A stretch of 64,000 bases of DNA from SZUA-444 sp965226565 (GCA_965226565.1 CBDDDI010000006.1:124001-188000), one strand, 5' to 3'. Numbered from the stretch's first letter, positions 26,590 to 37,031 are shown. Program-made: numbers and translations. The notes: a model not told the origin generated them from the sequence alone.

Positions 26590-27612
26590 GTGACTATAAA
26601 AGATATTGCTGCTAAGGCTAATGTATCAACAAGTATAGTATCAAGAATTGTTAATAATAATCCTTGTAGAGTTTCAAAAGAAAAAAGAGAGCTTGTACTT
26701 AAAATAATTAAAGAAAATAATTATCATCCTAATAGAATAGCAAGATCTCTTGTTACTAAAAAAACATATACAATAGGTCTTATTGTTCCAGATATAGTAA
26801 ATATGTTCTTTTCTACATTTGCAAAAGAAGTTGATCAGTTTTTTCAAGAAAAAAATTATAATACTATTTTAGTTAATACAAATGATATTTCATCAACTGA
26901 AACAAAACTTATAAATATGCTTGAGGCAAGCCAAGTTGATGGAATGCTGCTTATACTTTCTAATGAAAGTTGTAATGAAAGTAACAAAGATAAAATTATT
27001 GAATTACTAAATAATATAGATATTCCTTTTGTTATGGTGGATAGAAATATAAAAGGATATGAATGTAATAAGGTTTATTATGATAATGAATATGGTGGAT
27101 ATATTGCTGGCAAGATTTTAATGCAAAAAGGACATACTAAGCTTGCATGTATTACATCTGGTGGATTGTCATTAAGTGGAGCGCAAAGACTTAGTGGATT
27201 TAAAAGAGCATTAAAAGAGTATGAAATAGATGAAAATGATGTGCAGTATTTTGAAGGAGATTATACTATTGATTCAGGATATAAAAGTTGTAATTATTTT
27301 GATTTTGAAAAAATAACTGCTGTTTTTTCATTTAATGATATGATGACTTTAGGTTTTTTAAAAGGATTAAAAGAAAAATATAATGATATGTATAATGATA
27401 TTACTGTTGTGAGTTATGATAATATAGAATTTTTGAATTTATTTGATTTTGATATTTATAGTGTTGATCAGAATGTAAGTGTTTTAGCAGAAAAATCATG
27501 TGTTTTACTTAATAATTTAATGGATGAAAAATCTTTAGATTCTTATGAGGAAATTGTTTTAAAACCATCACTTGAAAAAAGAAGTAATGGTGATTTTAAG
27601 AATTCTATATAA
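26590..27612 (+). CDS. LacI-family transcriptional regulator
   Basis: 340 residues. N-terminal HTH (TIKDIAAKANVSTSIVSRIVNNN) plus periplasmic-binding-like effector domain (TYTIGLIVPDIVNMFFSTFA). GTG start with GGAGATG upstream. Its position just after the nucleoside genes suggests it controls them in response to ribose or a nucleoside; no operator was identified with confidence. Confidence 0.85.
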   Translation: MTIKDIAAKANVSTSIVSRIVNNNPCRVSKEKRELVLKIIKENNYHPNRIARSLVTKKTYTIGLIVPDIVNMFFSTFAKEVDQFFQEKNYNTILVNTNDISSTETKLINMLEASQVDGMLLILSNESCNESNKDKIIELLNNIDIPFVMVDRNIKGYECNKVYYDNEYGGYIAGKILMQKGHTKLACITSGGLSLSGAQRLSGFKRALKEYEIDENDVQYFEGDYTIDSGYKSCNYFDFEKITAVFSFNDMMTLGFLKGLKEKYNDMYNDITVVSYDNIEFLNLFDFDIYSVDQNVSVLAEKSCVLLNNLMDEKSLDSYEEIVLKPSLEKRSNGDFKNSI

Positions 27613-27647
27613 AATTTAATAACGATAATTAATTTACTAAAATAAAA

Positions 27648-27675
27648 GAGCTATAAGTTTTTAAACTTATAGCTC
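27648..27675. terminator. Bidirectional terminator
   Basis: Perfect 13-bp stem GAGCTATAAGTTT/AAACTTATAGCTC with a 2-base centre between convergent genes. Confidence 0.82.
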
Positions 27676-27805
27676 ATTTTAATTTGTATATATAGATTTT
27701 TTATTATGTGCTGTGTTTATACATACTTTTACATAATGTAGGTATGTAAATATTAAAATAATAATTATTTTAATATTGGTTTTTCATATTTAATATTAAA
27801 TTATT

Positions 27806-28435
27806 CTATATTCGTGTTTTCTTTAGTGAGAATAAACCTGCTAAGTAAAGTAATATTGATACTGTAATGCAATTTATAATTTGCATAACAGCATTGTCAT
27901 TTCCTACAAATAAAGAAAGAAACCAAACCAAGGCATTTCTTAAAGGTGTGATAGGTGTAAAAACACTTATTATTGCAATTAAAAGTATATCTGCAACCCA
28001 ACCTATCCATTTGTTTTGAAGAAATAGTAAAACGTGAAGAAATAGAGCAAACATAAATAAGAAAACAAATTGTTGTATAAATGCCATTAGTAATCCGTTT
28101 TCTCCCCATTTAAATATGTCTATTAAATTCCAAATCTCTTTATTATCAATAACTGCAAAAAACAACAAATTAATACCTGATCCAATTAAGGCAATAGAAA
28201 TATAAGTAAGAATACTTCCGTAATAATAAGCAAATTTATTTGCTCCAATATTAACAAATTTTTTAAAATTGTCAAACACTATGATAGTAGGAACAATTAT
28301 TATTGGTAGATAAAAATAATTTCCCATACTACTTGGATTTGAACCCAAATTGAAAATAATTATTAATAAGGTAAGTATAAAAATTGCAGTAGAATGAATA
28401 ATATTTATTTTATAAATTTGTAGTATTTGTTTCAT
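27806..28435 (-). CDS. ABC transporter membrane protein
   Basis: 209 residues with about six hydrophobic segments. Its start overlaps the stop of the upstream ATPase gene by one base (TAATG), marking a pair. The family is a small ABC-2-like permease; the substrate is unknown. Confidence 0.75.
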   Translation of the reverse strand: MKQILQIYKINIIHSTAIFILTLLIIIFNLGSNPSSMGNYFYLPIIIVPTIIVFDNFKKFVNIGANKFAYYYGSILTYISIALIGSGINLLFFAVIDNKEIWNLIDIFKWGENGLLMAFIQQFVFLFMFALFLHVLLFLQNKWIGWVADILLIAIISVFTPITPLRNALVWFLSLFVGNDNAVMQIINCITVSILLYLAGLFSLKKTRI

Positions 28436-29277
28436 TATTTTTTGCCTCCTTTAATTAAATTAATAAAGAAATCTTGTAAAGACATATTTTGTATTTTAAT
28501 ATCTTTTTCTGATTCAATTCTTCTGTCAAATATATAATTTGTACGGAAAGCAGCAGTGTCAACAGTATTTATAATATTTAAACCTTCTGTTGACTTACTA
28601 ACTTCATCTTTTGTTCCACTAACCATATATGCTTTTTCATCTATTACGTCAGTTTCATCAAAGAAAATAACTTGTCCGTTATTTATAATAATAAGTTTTT
28701 GAACACTTTTTGATATTTCTTCAATTAGATGTGTGGATATAATAATAATTCTAGGATGAGTATTATAGCTTTCTTGTAGTAATTCATAAAAATTTTCACG
28801 CATGATTGCGTCTAATCCTAAAACAGGTTCATCAAGCAAAATGATTTTTTTGTTGCTGGCAAGAGAAAAAATTGTCGACATCATAGTTTTCATTCCGAGT
28901 GATAATTTATTAAATCTCTTTTCCTCGTCAAGTTCAAATTTTTTCATCATTTTAATAGCGAAATCTTTATCAAATTCAGTGTTTACATGTGAAGCAAGGT
29001 CTATTAGTTTTTTAACTGGCATATTAAAATGTTTTGAAAAGCTTTTAATATATGTCACAGGTGTTGTTACTGAAGATGTGCTGATATGTTTTCCTTCAAC
29101 AATAACATCTCCATTTGTTGCGTTTTGATAACCTGCAATTGTTTTCATCAATGTTGTTTTTCCTGCTCCGTTTAATCCTAATAAACAATAAATTCCATTT
29201 TCCGATATATTAAGATTAAAATTTTTTAAGGCATATAGTTTTTTATAGCGTTTGTTGACATTTTTTAGTTTTATCAT
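28435..29277 (-). CDS. ABC transporter ATPase
   Basis: 280 residues, Walker A GLNGAGKTT, a poor signature (KLSLGMKTMM in place of LSGGQ) and Walker B KKIILLDEPVLGLD. This is the pattern of YtrB/EcsA-like ABC exporters controlled by a GntR/YtrA regulator, which lies immediately upstream. Such systems often respond to cell-envelope stress or peptide antibiotics. Confidence 0.82.
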   Translation of the reverse strand: MIKLKNVNKRYKKLYALKNFNLNISENGIYCLLGLNGAGKTTLMKTIAGYQNATNGDVIVEGKHISTSSVTTPVTYIKSFSKHFNMPVKKLIDLASHVNTEFDKDFAIKMMKKFELDEEKRFNKLSLGMKTMMSTIFSLASNKKIILLDEPVLGLDAIMRENFYELLQESYNTHPRIIIISTHLIEEISKSVQKLIIINNGQVIFFDETDVIDEKAYMVSGTKDEVSKSTEGLNIINTVDTAAFRTNYIFDRRIESEKDIKIQNMSLQDFFINLIKGGKK

Positions 29278-29297
29278 ATTTAATTAATCCTTTCATG

Positions 29298-29648
29298 TTA
29301 TTTAAAATCTAATATAATTTTTGCTAGTTCTTTTTTTGTTATTCCTAATTTTTCAGCTTCAGAAATAAATTCTTGTAAACTACTATTAAAAAATATATTT
29401 TTATGCTCATTTAAAATTATTTCTTTTGCATCTTCTGTAACAGCCATTCCTATTCCTCTTTTTTTGTATAAAATACCGTTATTTGTTAATGTGCTAATTG
29501 CTTTTATTGCTGTTGCAGGATTTACAGAATATACTTTTGCTATTTGTGTTGTAGAAATAATGATATCATCTTTTTTATACACTCCACGTAAAATATCACC
29601 TTCTATTATATCCATAATTTGTTTAAATATAGGCTTATTATAATTCAA
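29298..29648 (-). CDS. GntR-family regulator, YtrA type
   Basis: Short GntR regulator (about 116 residues) with the HTH region QIMDIIEGDILRGVYKKDDII...QIAKVYSVNPATAIKAI and a truncated effector region, as in the YtrA subfamily. The upstream ATG at 29666 lacks an RBS, while TTG 29648 has GGAAGG 6 bases upstream and gives the usual MNYNKPIFKQI start. It is the first gene of the ABC operon and likely autoregulated (see operator). Confidence 0.8.
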   Translation of the reverse strand: MNYNKPIFKQIMDIIEGDILRGVYKKDDIIISTTQIAKVYSVNPATAIKAISTLTNNGILYKKRGIGMAVTEDAKEIILNEHKNIFFNSSLQEFISEAEKLGITKKELAKIILDFK

Positions 29649-29681
29649 ATTTAGCCTTCCTTTCATGTTTGTTGGTTAATG

Positions 29682-29733
29682 AGTTAAGTAATTAACTAAG
29701 TAAATAATACACCATAAAAGATATATTTGTCAA
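29682..29733 (-). promoter_or_regulatory. Promoter and operator of the GntR-ABC operon
   Basis: Minus strand: TTGACA (29733-29728), 18 bases, TATTAT (29709-29704). The dyad AGTTA-N6-TAACT (29682-29697) lies just downstream of the -10 box, where a GntR/YtrA repressor would bind. Confidence 0.65.
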
Positions 29734-29808
29734 GAAAATATTTTTATCTAAAAAAAATTATATAATTTGTTATAAAATGTATAATATACCAAAAATAATA
29801 AAATCAGC

Positions 29809-29837
29809 TGGACAAAATGGTAAAATTTAGGTACAAT
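29809..29837 (+). promoter_or_regulatory. Probable promoter of the Rhs gene
   Basis: TGGACA, 17 bases, TACAAT, about 110 bases before the start. Nothing else stands out between 29734 and 29945. Confidence 0.45.
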
Positions 29838-29945
29838 AATATAGTTTGTTAAAGTTTAAAAATATACTAAATAAGTTTACTGTTGAAAAGTGATTTATAT
29901 AGGTTTTTTATATGAAAATTTTATTGATTAATTTAAGGAGTTATA

Positions 29946-32900
29946 ATGTTAATGAAAATGGTTAAGAAGGCTGTCTCGTTATTACTAGTATTTGCAATTA
30001 TGTTGACAACGGTAGTAATGAATGATGCTTTTAGCACAAAAGTAAAAGCATATGAAGGTGTAAAAGAAATTTATGATGCTCAAGTGTGGCTTAATGAAAA
30101 TTACACAGGAAAAGGAATGTATGATCATGTTGCAGAAAATGGAATAGTAAGCAAACATTTAATGTACTCATTTGGATATGCATTAGGAATAGAATTAGGA
30201 ACGGATCATATTTATGGTGATTTTGATAATGAAACTATGTCTAAGTTGCCAACATTGAGATATGGAAATGAAAATATTTATGTAAAAATATTGCAACATG
30301 CTTTATATTGTAAAGGATATAATCCTGCAAAGACAACAGGATATTTTGATAAAAATACTAAAAAAGCTGTGGAAAATTTTCAATCTGATGTCGGATTTAA
30401 AGTGGATGGAATTGTGACACCAACAACATTTAAAGCACTTTTAAATGAAAATTCATTTGTTTTAAATAAAAATGGAGATAAAAGAATAAGAAAAATTCAG
30501 CAAACACTTAATAAAAAATATAATAAATATTTTTATCAAGGCTCAATTCCTTGTGATGGAGTATATTGGAAAAAAACAAATGAAGCATTTGTTTTAGCAT
30601 TACAAGCAGAAATGGGTGTTTTACCAAAAGATTCAACAATCTTTTATAGAAAATCAATAATAGAAAATGATTTAATATTAAAAAAAGGTGACACTAGAAA
30701 AGGTATTGTGTATATATTACAATATGCTTTATATGTAAATGGATATGATCCAGGAGATTTTGATGGAATTTATGATACACAAGTAGAAAATGCTATTAAA
30801 GAATTTCAAAGATTTATGCACTATCCAGAGGTAACAGGAATTGCTGATGTTAGTGTAATCCAAGGATTGTTTTATGATGGTGGAGATGAGAGCAGATTAG
30901 CAAAAGTATGTGAATATGACAAAAATATTACACCTAGTTTTGCAATGAAATTAAAAAATAAGGGTTATAATATTGTTGCTAGAAATATTATGACGAATGA
31001 TAGTAGTTATTATAAAAATTTAACATCTGAAGAAATAGATGTAATTTTAGAATCAGGATTAAAATTTGTTCCAATTTTTAAAACTAGTAAATATTTGACA
31101 CAGTCACAAGGAGAAAATGATGCTAATAGAGCATTTTATGTTGCTGATGCTTTAGGAATACCATCTGGTACAACAATATATTTTGCGGTAATTGGTGATC
31201 GTTATCCGAATGATCATGAAGAAAAAACTTGTGTTTTAGATTATTTTAAAAGTTTAAATTCTAAAATGCAGTCACTTGGAAATAAATATAAAATTGGAAT
31301 TTATGCTCATAGAAATACATGTACTCAAGTTTCAGATGAAGGTTATGCTGTAAATAGTTTTGTAAATAATCATCAAGAAGAAGATTTTGATTATTCAGTA
31401 TGTAGAATGCCTGATAACTGGGCATTTGATAATTTTAGTGGTGACCATATTGGTTCTGGAGAAAAAAATATATATGTAGATAAAATTAATTTATCTGGTA
31501 GAGATAAAGGTGTTGGAAAAGTTGAGAAAAATAGTGCAACCGATTATTCTAAAATAGAAAAAGTACCAAGTACATATTTTGCAGATCCTATAGATTTAAG
31601 CCAAGGTGCACATGTTATTGATACTGAGTTAATGAGTTTAAATGGTGGTCAAAATCTTAGCTTAGATTTAACATATAACGGAGCATTTTTATCAAATGGT
31701 TTGACTGGAATAGGTTGGACGACTAATTATTCTAAAAAATTAGAAATTAATGAAGCAGAAATAAAAGTTTTTGCTGATGATAATAGTTTTTCAGTATTTA
31801 AATTATCAGAAGAAACAAATAAATATGTGACTAATGCTAAAGGCAAAAAAGGTTATATATTAACTAAAAATAATGATGGCAGTTATGAATTGAACTGTAA
31901 TAATAATCAAAAAGAGTATTATGATAAAACAGGTAAGTTAGTAAAAATTGAAGATAAAAATAACCGTGTTATAACTTTAGATAATACAGATTCTACAATC
32001 AAAATCATTGATAGTTTGACACAAAAATATTTGTTATTAACTAAAAATTCAGATGGAAAAATTGTTTCTGTAAAAGATAGTGCTGATAGAACTGTTACTT
32101 TAACATATCAAAAAGATTGTTTGGCATCAATAACAGATATTAGTGGTAATAAGACATTGTATACTTATGATGGAAAAGGCAGAATTTTAACAGGAACGGA
32201 TTCAGATGGAGTATGTTTTTTTACTAATACTTACGATGAAAAAGGTAGAATAACAAGCCAAAAAGATGCTATAGAAAACAGTAAAAAATCTCTTTTTGAA
32301 TATGATGATACACTTTCAGATGGACAATTATCAGTAAAAGCTATTAATAGAAATGGTGTAGAGAAAAACCATTTATTTAATAAAGATAATCTGTTAATAA
32401 AAATGACGGATGCAAATAATAATACTACAAAATATCAATATGATGATAATGGAAATTTAACAAAAGAAATTGATTCACTTGGAAATGAAATTGTAAAAAC
32501 ATATAGTGATACAAATAAAGTTTTGACAGAAAAAGATAAGCTTGGAAACACAACAACTTATACTTATGATAAAAAAGATAATTTAACAAAAATAACATAT
32601 CCTGATGGTACAAATAAAAGCTTTATATATAATGAAGATAATTTATTAACTTCTTTAATTGATATAAGAGAAGTTAAAACTAAGTATTTATATGATGAAA
32701 ATAATCTTTTAGTAGAAAATAATGAAAATGGAAGAAAAACTAGATTATCATATGTAGATGGTATGCTTGTTTCTGAAATTAATCCATCTGGTAAAAAACA
32801 AAGTTATTCATATAATAAATTTGGTTTTGTTGAAACAGTTACAGATTATATAGGAAATAAAACAAAATACGAATATGATAAAAAAGGTCAAGTTATAAAA

Positions 32901-35900
32901 GTAATAAATGCTAAAGGAAATACAACAAGTAATGTATATGATAGTAATGGAAATGTGATATTATCAAAAGATACTAACGGAAATGAAACAAAATATAAAT
33001 ATAATGGCAATTTAAAGCTTATTTCTAAAACATTACCTAATGGTGGAATGATAAAATACGAATATGATGGTGAAGATAGATTAATAAAAATAACAGATGC
33101 AAATGGTAATGCATCTCAAACAGTTTATGATAATGTAGGAAGAATTGTAGAAAAAATAGACTCCGAAGGTTCAAAAACATTATTTGAATATGATAGTTTA
33201 GGAAATGTTGTAAAACAAGTCAATCCAAATGGTGGAGTTATTTTAAGTTCATATGATGCGAATGGTAATTTGATTTCACAAACTGATGCTAATAAAAATA
33301 CTACAAAATATGAGTATGATAAATTATCAAGACTAATTAAAATTATCAATGCAAAAGGTGGAGAAATTCTAAACACATATAATAATGTAGGAGATCTAAT
33401 TTCTGTTACAGATCCACTAAAAAACAAAATAAATTATCAATATAATGATTTTGGAGAATTGTCTTCACTTACAGATGCAAAAGGTAATGTAACAAAATTT
33501 AGTTATGATAATTGTGGAAATTTAATTAATATAGTTGATGCATTAGGAAATAAAACTAGCAATCAATATGATGGAAATAATAGATTAATTGCTACTACAG
33601 ATGCAAAAGGCAATAAGCAAACGTTTACATATGATGAAGTTGGTAATATAATTACTGAAACAGATGCTAAAGGTAACACAGTTTCAAAAACATATGATGC
33701 TAATGGAAATGTTTTGACTATAACAGATTCAAAAGGTGTTGTACAATTAACTAATAAGTATAATTCAATGAATTTGCCAACTTCTCAAATTCGTGCTTTA
33801 AGATTTGAAATTGAAAATATATATGATTTGCAGTCTAATTTAATATGTAAAAAAAATAATCCTTATGTAGATAAAAAATTTGAATATGACAAAGTTGGAA
33901 GAATAAAAAACGCGACAAGTTCTATTGCTGATTCTGAATTTATACTTACTAAAAGTCATGCAACATATGATGCTGAAGGAAATCTTATAGAGATGGAAGG
34001 TCCACTAGGTGGAAAAATTAAATATACATATGATAAATCAGGAAGAATGACTTCTGAATCAACTCCTTCAAATGGAACAATTAATTATGAATATAATTCT
34101 CTTAATAAAAAATCTAAAATTACAAATGCAAGAGGACAAGCAAAAGAGTTAGCATATGATAAATCAGGAAAAGTAACAGCTTATAAAAATAATGAAGGAA
34201 ATGCAAGCTTTACATATGATAAAAATGGTAATGTATTAATAAAGAGAGATAGCAAAGGCACAGTCACAAGAGAATATGATGAATTAAACAGAGTAACTAA
34301 ATATACAAATGCTTTAGCAGAAACTATAAAGTATGAGTATGATGAAGTAGGAAATGTTAAAAAGTTAATTTATCCTGACAATACAGCAGTGAAATATGAT
34401 TATGATGAAAATAATAATCTAATTAAAGTAACTGATTGGAATGGAAGAGTAACATCTTATACATATGATGAAAATGATAATGTAACTAGTGTTAGTAAGC
34501 CAGATGGAAGTATAACTGAAACTAAATATGATGATGCTCAAAGAGTAATTTCTACTCTCCAAAGATTAAAAACAGGTGAAATAATACAAATATATCAGTA
34601 TAAATATGATTATGACGGTAGACTTTATTCTGAAATGTCTTTGGCACCAGATATAGAAAATGAGTATTCATATGATACATTAAATAGAATCTCAAGTGTG
34701 TCTAATTCTAAAACATCTCAAACTTTTTTTCATGATGAAGCAGGTAATATATTAGATTCAACAAAACAAGAGAATGGTAATGAATGCACTAATGAGCATG
34801 TTTATGATAAAAATAATAAATTAATTTCATATACTGAAAATAGATATAATCAAAACTTTGAATTGATTTCATGTGATGAAAAAAATTTTGCTTATGATTT
34901 AGATGGTAATATGATATTTGGTTTTATTGGTCAAAAAAATATTTTATTATCATATGATTCTGATAATAGGTTGATAAAAGCTGGAAATAACAGCTATACT
35001 TATGATGCCGAAAATATTAGAGTTCAAAATCTTTGTGGAAATGAAAAAACAACATATACTTATAATACGAATTCATCCTTAAGTCAACTTCTTATGAAAA
35101 AAGATAAAGATGGAAATGTAACAAAATATGTTTATGGACTAGGTTTAATTGGTGAAGAAAGTGAAGGAGCTTTTAAAACATATCATTTTGATTATAGAGG
35201 AAGCACAACAGCAATCACAAATGAGAAGGGTCAAGTTATTGATACATTTGAATATGACACATATGGAAAATTAACAAATAGGACAGGCTCAACTAAAACA
35301 ATATTTATGTATAATGGATGCTATGGTGTAGTAACTGATAGCAACGGTCTATTATATATGAGAGCAAGATATTATAGTCCTGAGTTGAAAAGATTTATTA
35401 ATGCTGATATAATAAAGGGTGATATTACCAATAATGAAGTTTTAAATAAATATGCTTATGTAAATGGTAATCCTGTTTCTAATATTGATCCGTTTGGGTT
35501 GTTTAGTTGGAAAACTTTTGGTAAAAAAGCACTTGATGTAGGATTTGCTGGATTAAGAATAGCAGGAGGAGCACTTCAAATTGGTGCTGGACTTGCAATG
35601 AGTACAACAGGAATTGGTGCAGTTGCTGGTGCGTTTATGATGGCAAATGGTGCATGTGAAATGATAGGTGGAGTTGCTGAAGGCGCTAATACTACATTGG
35701 GTAAAAATTGGCATGAAGAAAATTACCTTAAAACTGGTGTTAAAACATTAGGAAAAACAGTAGGAGGTGAAACTGGAGAACTTATTGGTGGATTAATTTA
35801 TGAAGGTAGTAATTTTGTTTCATCAGGATTTTCAGCATTTCAAAATGGTGCGAAATTAGTTTCTGAAACTTCAAAAAAAGCTATCAAAGTACCATCTGCT

Positions 35901-36074
35901 ATTAAATATTTAAAAAATATGTATAAAAACGGAAATGGAGCAGCGAAAAATTTAATTGCAATTGATAATTTGTTTCGTTCTAATCTAGATGTATATGCAA
36001 ATTACAATGTATATAATCCTAGAATTAGATATGTTGATGACATATACGGTTTTACGAATAGATGTAGAAAATAA
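29946..36074 (+). CDS. Rhs/YD-repeat polymorphic toxin with peptidoglycan-binding and DUF1906 domains
   Basis: Exported 2042-residue protein. Order: signal peptide (1 to about 36); two or three peptidoglycan-binding domains (about 100-165 and 250-310, e.g. QHALYCKGYNPAKTTGYF); a DUF1906-type glycoside-hydrolase-like domain (about 320-525); an Rhs N-terminal segment (YFADPIDLSQGAHVIDTELM); several dozen YD repeats (about 560-1700); the Rhs core ending RARYYSPELKRFINAD...NIDPFGL near 1850. The final 190 residues form a separate Gly/Ala-rich hydrophobic tip, then a basic region ending NRCRK, in the toxin position. AAGGAG precedes ATG 29946. The next gene is the expected immunity position. Confidence 0.9.
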   Translation: MLMKMVKKAVSLLLVFAIMLTTVVMNDAFSTKVKAYEGVKEIYDAQVWLNENYTGKGMYDHVAENGIVSKHLMYSFGYALGIELGTDHIYGDFDNETMSKLPTLRYGNENIYVKILQHALYCKGYNPAKTTGYFDKNTKKAVENFQSDVGFKVDGIVTPTTFKALLNENSFVLNKNGDKRIRKIQQTLNKKYNKYFYQGSIPCDGVYWKKTNEAFVLALQAEMGVLPKDSTIFYRKSIIENDLILKKGDTRKGIVYILQYALYVNGYDPGDFDGIYDTQVENAIKEFQRFMHYPEVTGIADVSVIQGLFYDGGDESRLAKVCEYDKNITPSFAMKLKNKGYNIVARNIMTNDSSYYKNLTSEEIDVILESGLKFVPIFKTSKYLTQSQGENDANRAFYVADALGIPSGTTIYFAVIGDRYPNDHEEKTCVLDYFKSLNSKMQSLGNKYKIGIYAHRNTCTQVSDEGYAVNSFVNNHQEEDFDYSVCRMPDNWAFDNFSGDHIGSGEKNIYVDKINLSGRDKGVGKVEKNSATDYSKIEKVPSTYFADPIDLSQGAHVIDTELMSLNGGQNLSLDLTYNGAFLSNGLTGIGWTTNYSKKLEINEAEIKVFADDNSFSVFKLSEETNKYVTNAKGKKGYILTKNNDGSYELNCNNNQKEYYDKTGKLVKIEDKNNRVITLDNTDSTIKIIDSLTQKYLLLTKNSDGKIVSVKDSADRTVTLTYQKDCLASITDISGNKTLYTYDGKGRILTGTDSDGVCFFTNTYDEKGRITSQKDAIENSKKSLFEYDDTLSDGQLSVKAINRNGVEKNHLFNKDNLLIKMTDANNNTTKYQYDDNGNLTKEIDSLGNEIVKTYSDTNKVLTEKDKLGNTTTYTYDKKDNLTKITYPDGTNKSFIYNEDNLLTSLIDIREVKTKYLYDENNLLVENNENGRKTRLSYVDGMLVSEINPSGKKQSYSYNKFGFVETVTDYIGNKTKYEYDKKGQVIKVINAKGNTTSNVYDSNGNVILSKDTNGNETKYKYNGNLKLISKTLPNGGMIKYEYDGEDRLIKITDANGNASQTVYDNVGRIVEKIDSEGSKTLFEYDSLGNVVKQVNPNGGVILSSYDANGNLISQTDANKNTTKYEYDKLSRLIKIINAKGGEILNTYNNVGDLISVTDPLKNKINYQYNDFGELSSLTDAKGNVTKFSYDNCGNLINIVDALGNKTSNQYDGNNRLIATTDAKGNKQTFTYDEVGNIITETDAKGNTVSKTYDANGNVLTITDSKGVVQLTNKYNSMNLPTSQIRALRFEIENIYDLQSNLICKKNNPYVDKKFEYDKVGRIKNATSSIADSEFILTKSHATYDAEGNLIEMEGPLGGKIKYTYDKSGRMTSESTPSNGTINYEYNSLNKKSKITNARGQAKELAYDKSGKVTAYKNNEGNASFTYDKNGNVLIKRDSKGTVTREYDELNRVTKYTNALAETIKYEYDEVGNVKKLIYPDNTAVKYDYDENNNLIKVTDWNGRVTSYTYDENDNVTSVSKPDGSITETKYDDAQRVISTLQRLKTGEIIQIYQYKYDYDGRLYSEMSLAPDIENEYSYDTLNRISSVSNSKTSQTFFHDEAGNILDSTKQENGNECTNEHVYDKNNKLISYTENRYNQNFELISCDEKNFAYDLDGNMIFGFIGQKNILLSYDSDNRLIKAGNNSYTYDAENIRVQNLCGNEKTTYTYNTNSSLSQLLMKKDKDGNVTKYVYGLGLIGEESEGAFKTYHFDYRGSTTAITNEKGQVIDTFEYDTYGKLTNRTGSTKTIFMYNGCYGVVTDSNGLLYMRARYYSPELKRFINADIIKGDITNNEVLNKYAYVNGNPVSNIDPFGLFSWKTFGKKALDVGFAGLRIAGGALQIGAGLAMSTTGIGAVAGAFMMANGACEMIGGVAEGANTTLGKNWHEENYLKTGVKTLGKTVGGETGELIGGLIYEGSNFVSSGFSAFQNGAKLVSETSKKAIKVPSAIKYLKNMYKNGNGAAKNLIAIDNLFRSNLDVYANYNVYNPRIRYVDDIYGFTNRCRK

Positions 36075-36103
36075 ATTAATAAATAAAGGGTGAATATTTA
36101 ATT

Positions 36104-36445
36104 ATGAATAATAACAAAAATGACAAGAATAACAAGAATATTAATGCTAGAAGAGGAAGGATTATTATTTTAGTAGTTATTATCCTTAATATAATAGCAA
36201 ACAAATTTCCTTTAATTATTGGTATTATAATATTTATTGGTATAGAATTAATATTTAATAAGATAATTGAAGGTGGATATAGAATAAATTCAATATCAGA
36301 TTTTTTTGAAACTGATTTTTTATCGGTTATGTTACTTGAAAGTTTTAAATCTATGTTATGTATAATTATTCCGACATTATTAATAGTAGCAATAGCTGAT
36401 TATTTTTGTATTATGGATATAGTTTTATGGCCTTCTAAAGGATGA
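36104..36445 (+). CDS. Small membrane protein, candidate immunity to the Rhs tip
   Basis: 113 residues, with an Asn/Lys-rich N-terminus and about three transmembrane segments. It lies 29 bases after the Rhs gene on the same strand. A hydrophobic toxin tip with an adjacent membrane protein fits a pore-former/immunity pair, but there is no sequence proof. 36446-36597 shows no gene. Confidence 0.6.
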   Translation: MNNNKNDKNNKNINARRGRIIILVVIILNIIANKFPLIIGIIIFIGIELIFNKIIEGGYRINSISDFFETDFLSVMLLESFKSMLCIIIPTLLIVAIADYFCIMDIVLWPSKG

Positions 36446-36597
36446 TGGAATGGAATATGTTTAATAGAACGAAAATATTGAACATGTTTTATGTAGTGTT
36501 TTTGGATTTTTATTTGTATATTACATATATGTAAGAAGTTTTTTAGTGATATTAGTAAAATTAGGATTTTCAAAAGGTTAGTTTTATTTATAATGTA

Positions 36598-36742
36598 TTG
36601 ACAAAAATACATTTAATGGTATAATTTAATTGAGGATTTTTGAAAAAATGATATATTAATTGTTTTTTTATAAATCATAAGTTATTTTTAAAATAATAAA
36701 AAGGCGTCAAAGTCTTTGTTTATACACGTTTGAAACGTGTAT
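36598..36742 (+). promoter_or_regulatory. CRISPR array 2 leader and promoter
   Basis: TTGACA, 16 bases, TATAAT (36598-36625), the same promoter layout as array 1. The leader ends in a palindrome with core CACGTTTGAAACGTG (36725-36739), which extends by further complementary bases to the first repeat base. Confidence 0.75.
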
Positions 36743-36905
36743 ATAATACACCACCCCTAAATCCAAGGGGAATACAACAAAAATGAAAGAAACTGCCAAA
36801 GAGGCTGGATAATACACCACCCCTAAATCCAAGGGGAATACAACTATGTAATCCTGGGTTATTATTTAAAAAGATATAATACACCACCCCTAAATCCAAG
36901 GGGAA
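36743..36905 (+). CRISPR. CRISPR array 2, upstream of cas13a, 2 spacers
   Basis: 36-base repeats at 36743-36778 and 36809-36844, with a last repeat at 36876-36905 that loses its 3' end. Spacers are 30 and 31 bases. The repeat has stem CCCCT/AGGGG, loop AAATCCA and 3' end GGGGAATACAAC. It differs from array 1 in the loop and at the 5' side (ACACCACCCC against ACAACACCCC). Confidence 0.93.
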
Positions 36906-36909
36906 AAAT

Positions 36910-36942
36910 AAAAAGATGCTTTTTAAAAAAGCATCTTTTTTG
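36910..36942 (+). terminator. Array 2 terminator
   Basis: 13-bp stem AAAAAGATGCTTT/AAAGCATCTTTTT with a short loop and a T-run. It isolates array 2 from the cas13a promoter. Confidence 0.8.
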
Positions 36943-36974
36943 TTATGTCAAAATGACAAATATATTAAAATATA

Positions 36975-37003
36975 TTGTAAAATATTGTATTATGGTATAT
37001 AAT
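36975..37003 (+). promoter_or_regulatory. cas13a promoter
   Basis: TTGTAA, 17 bases, TATAAT, about 30 bases before the start. A dyad TGTCA-AAA-TGACA (36946-36958) lies just upstream and could be an operator. Confidence 0.7.
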
Positions 37004-37031
37004 TTGATTAATACATAGGAGGTGCTGAATT

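Noticed and set aside
36446..36597. Small ORFs after the Rhs immunity candidate
   Set aside because: Short frames (29 residues on +, 70 on the other strand) without RBS or recognisable features.
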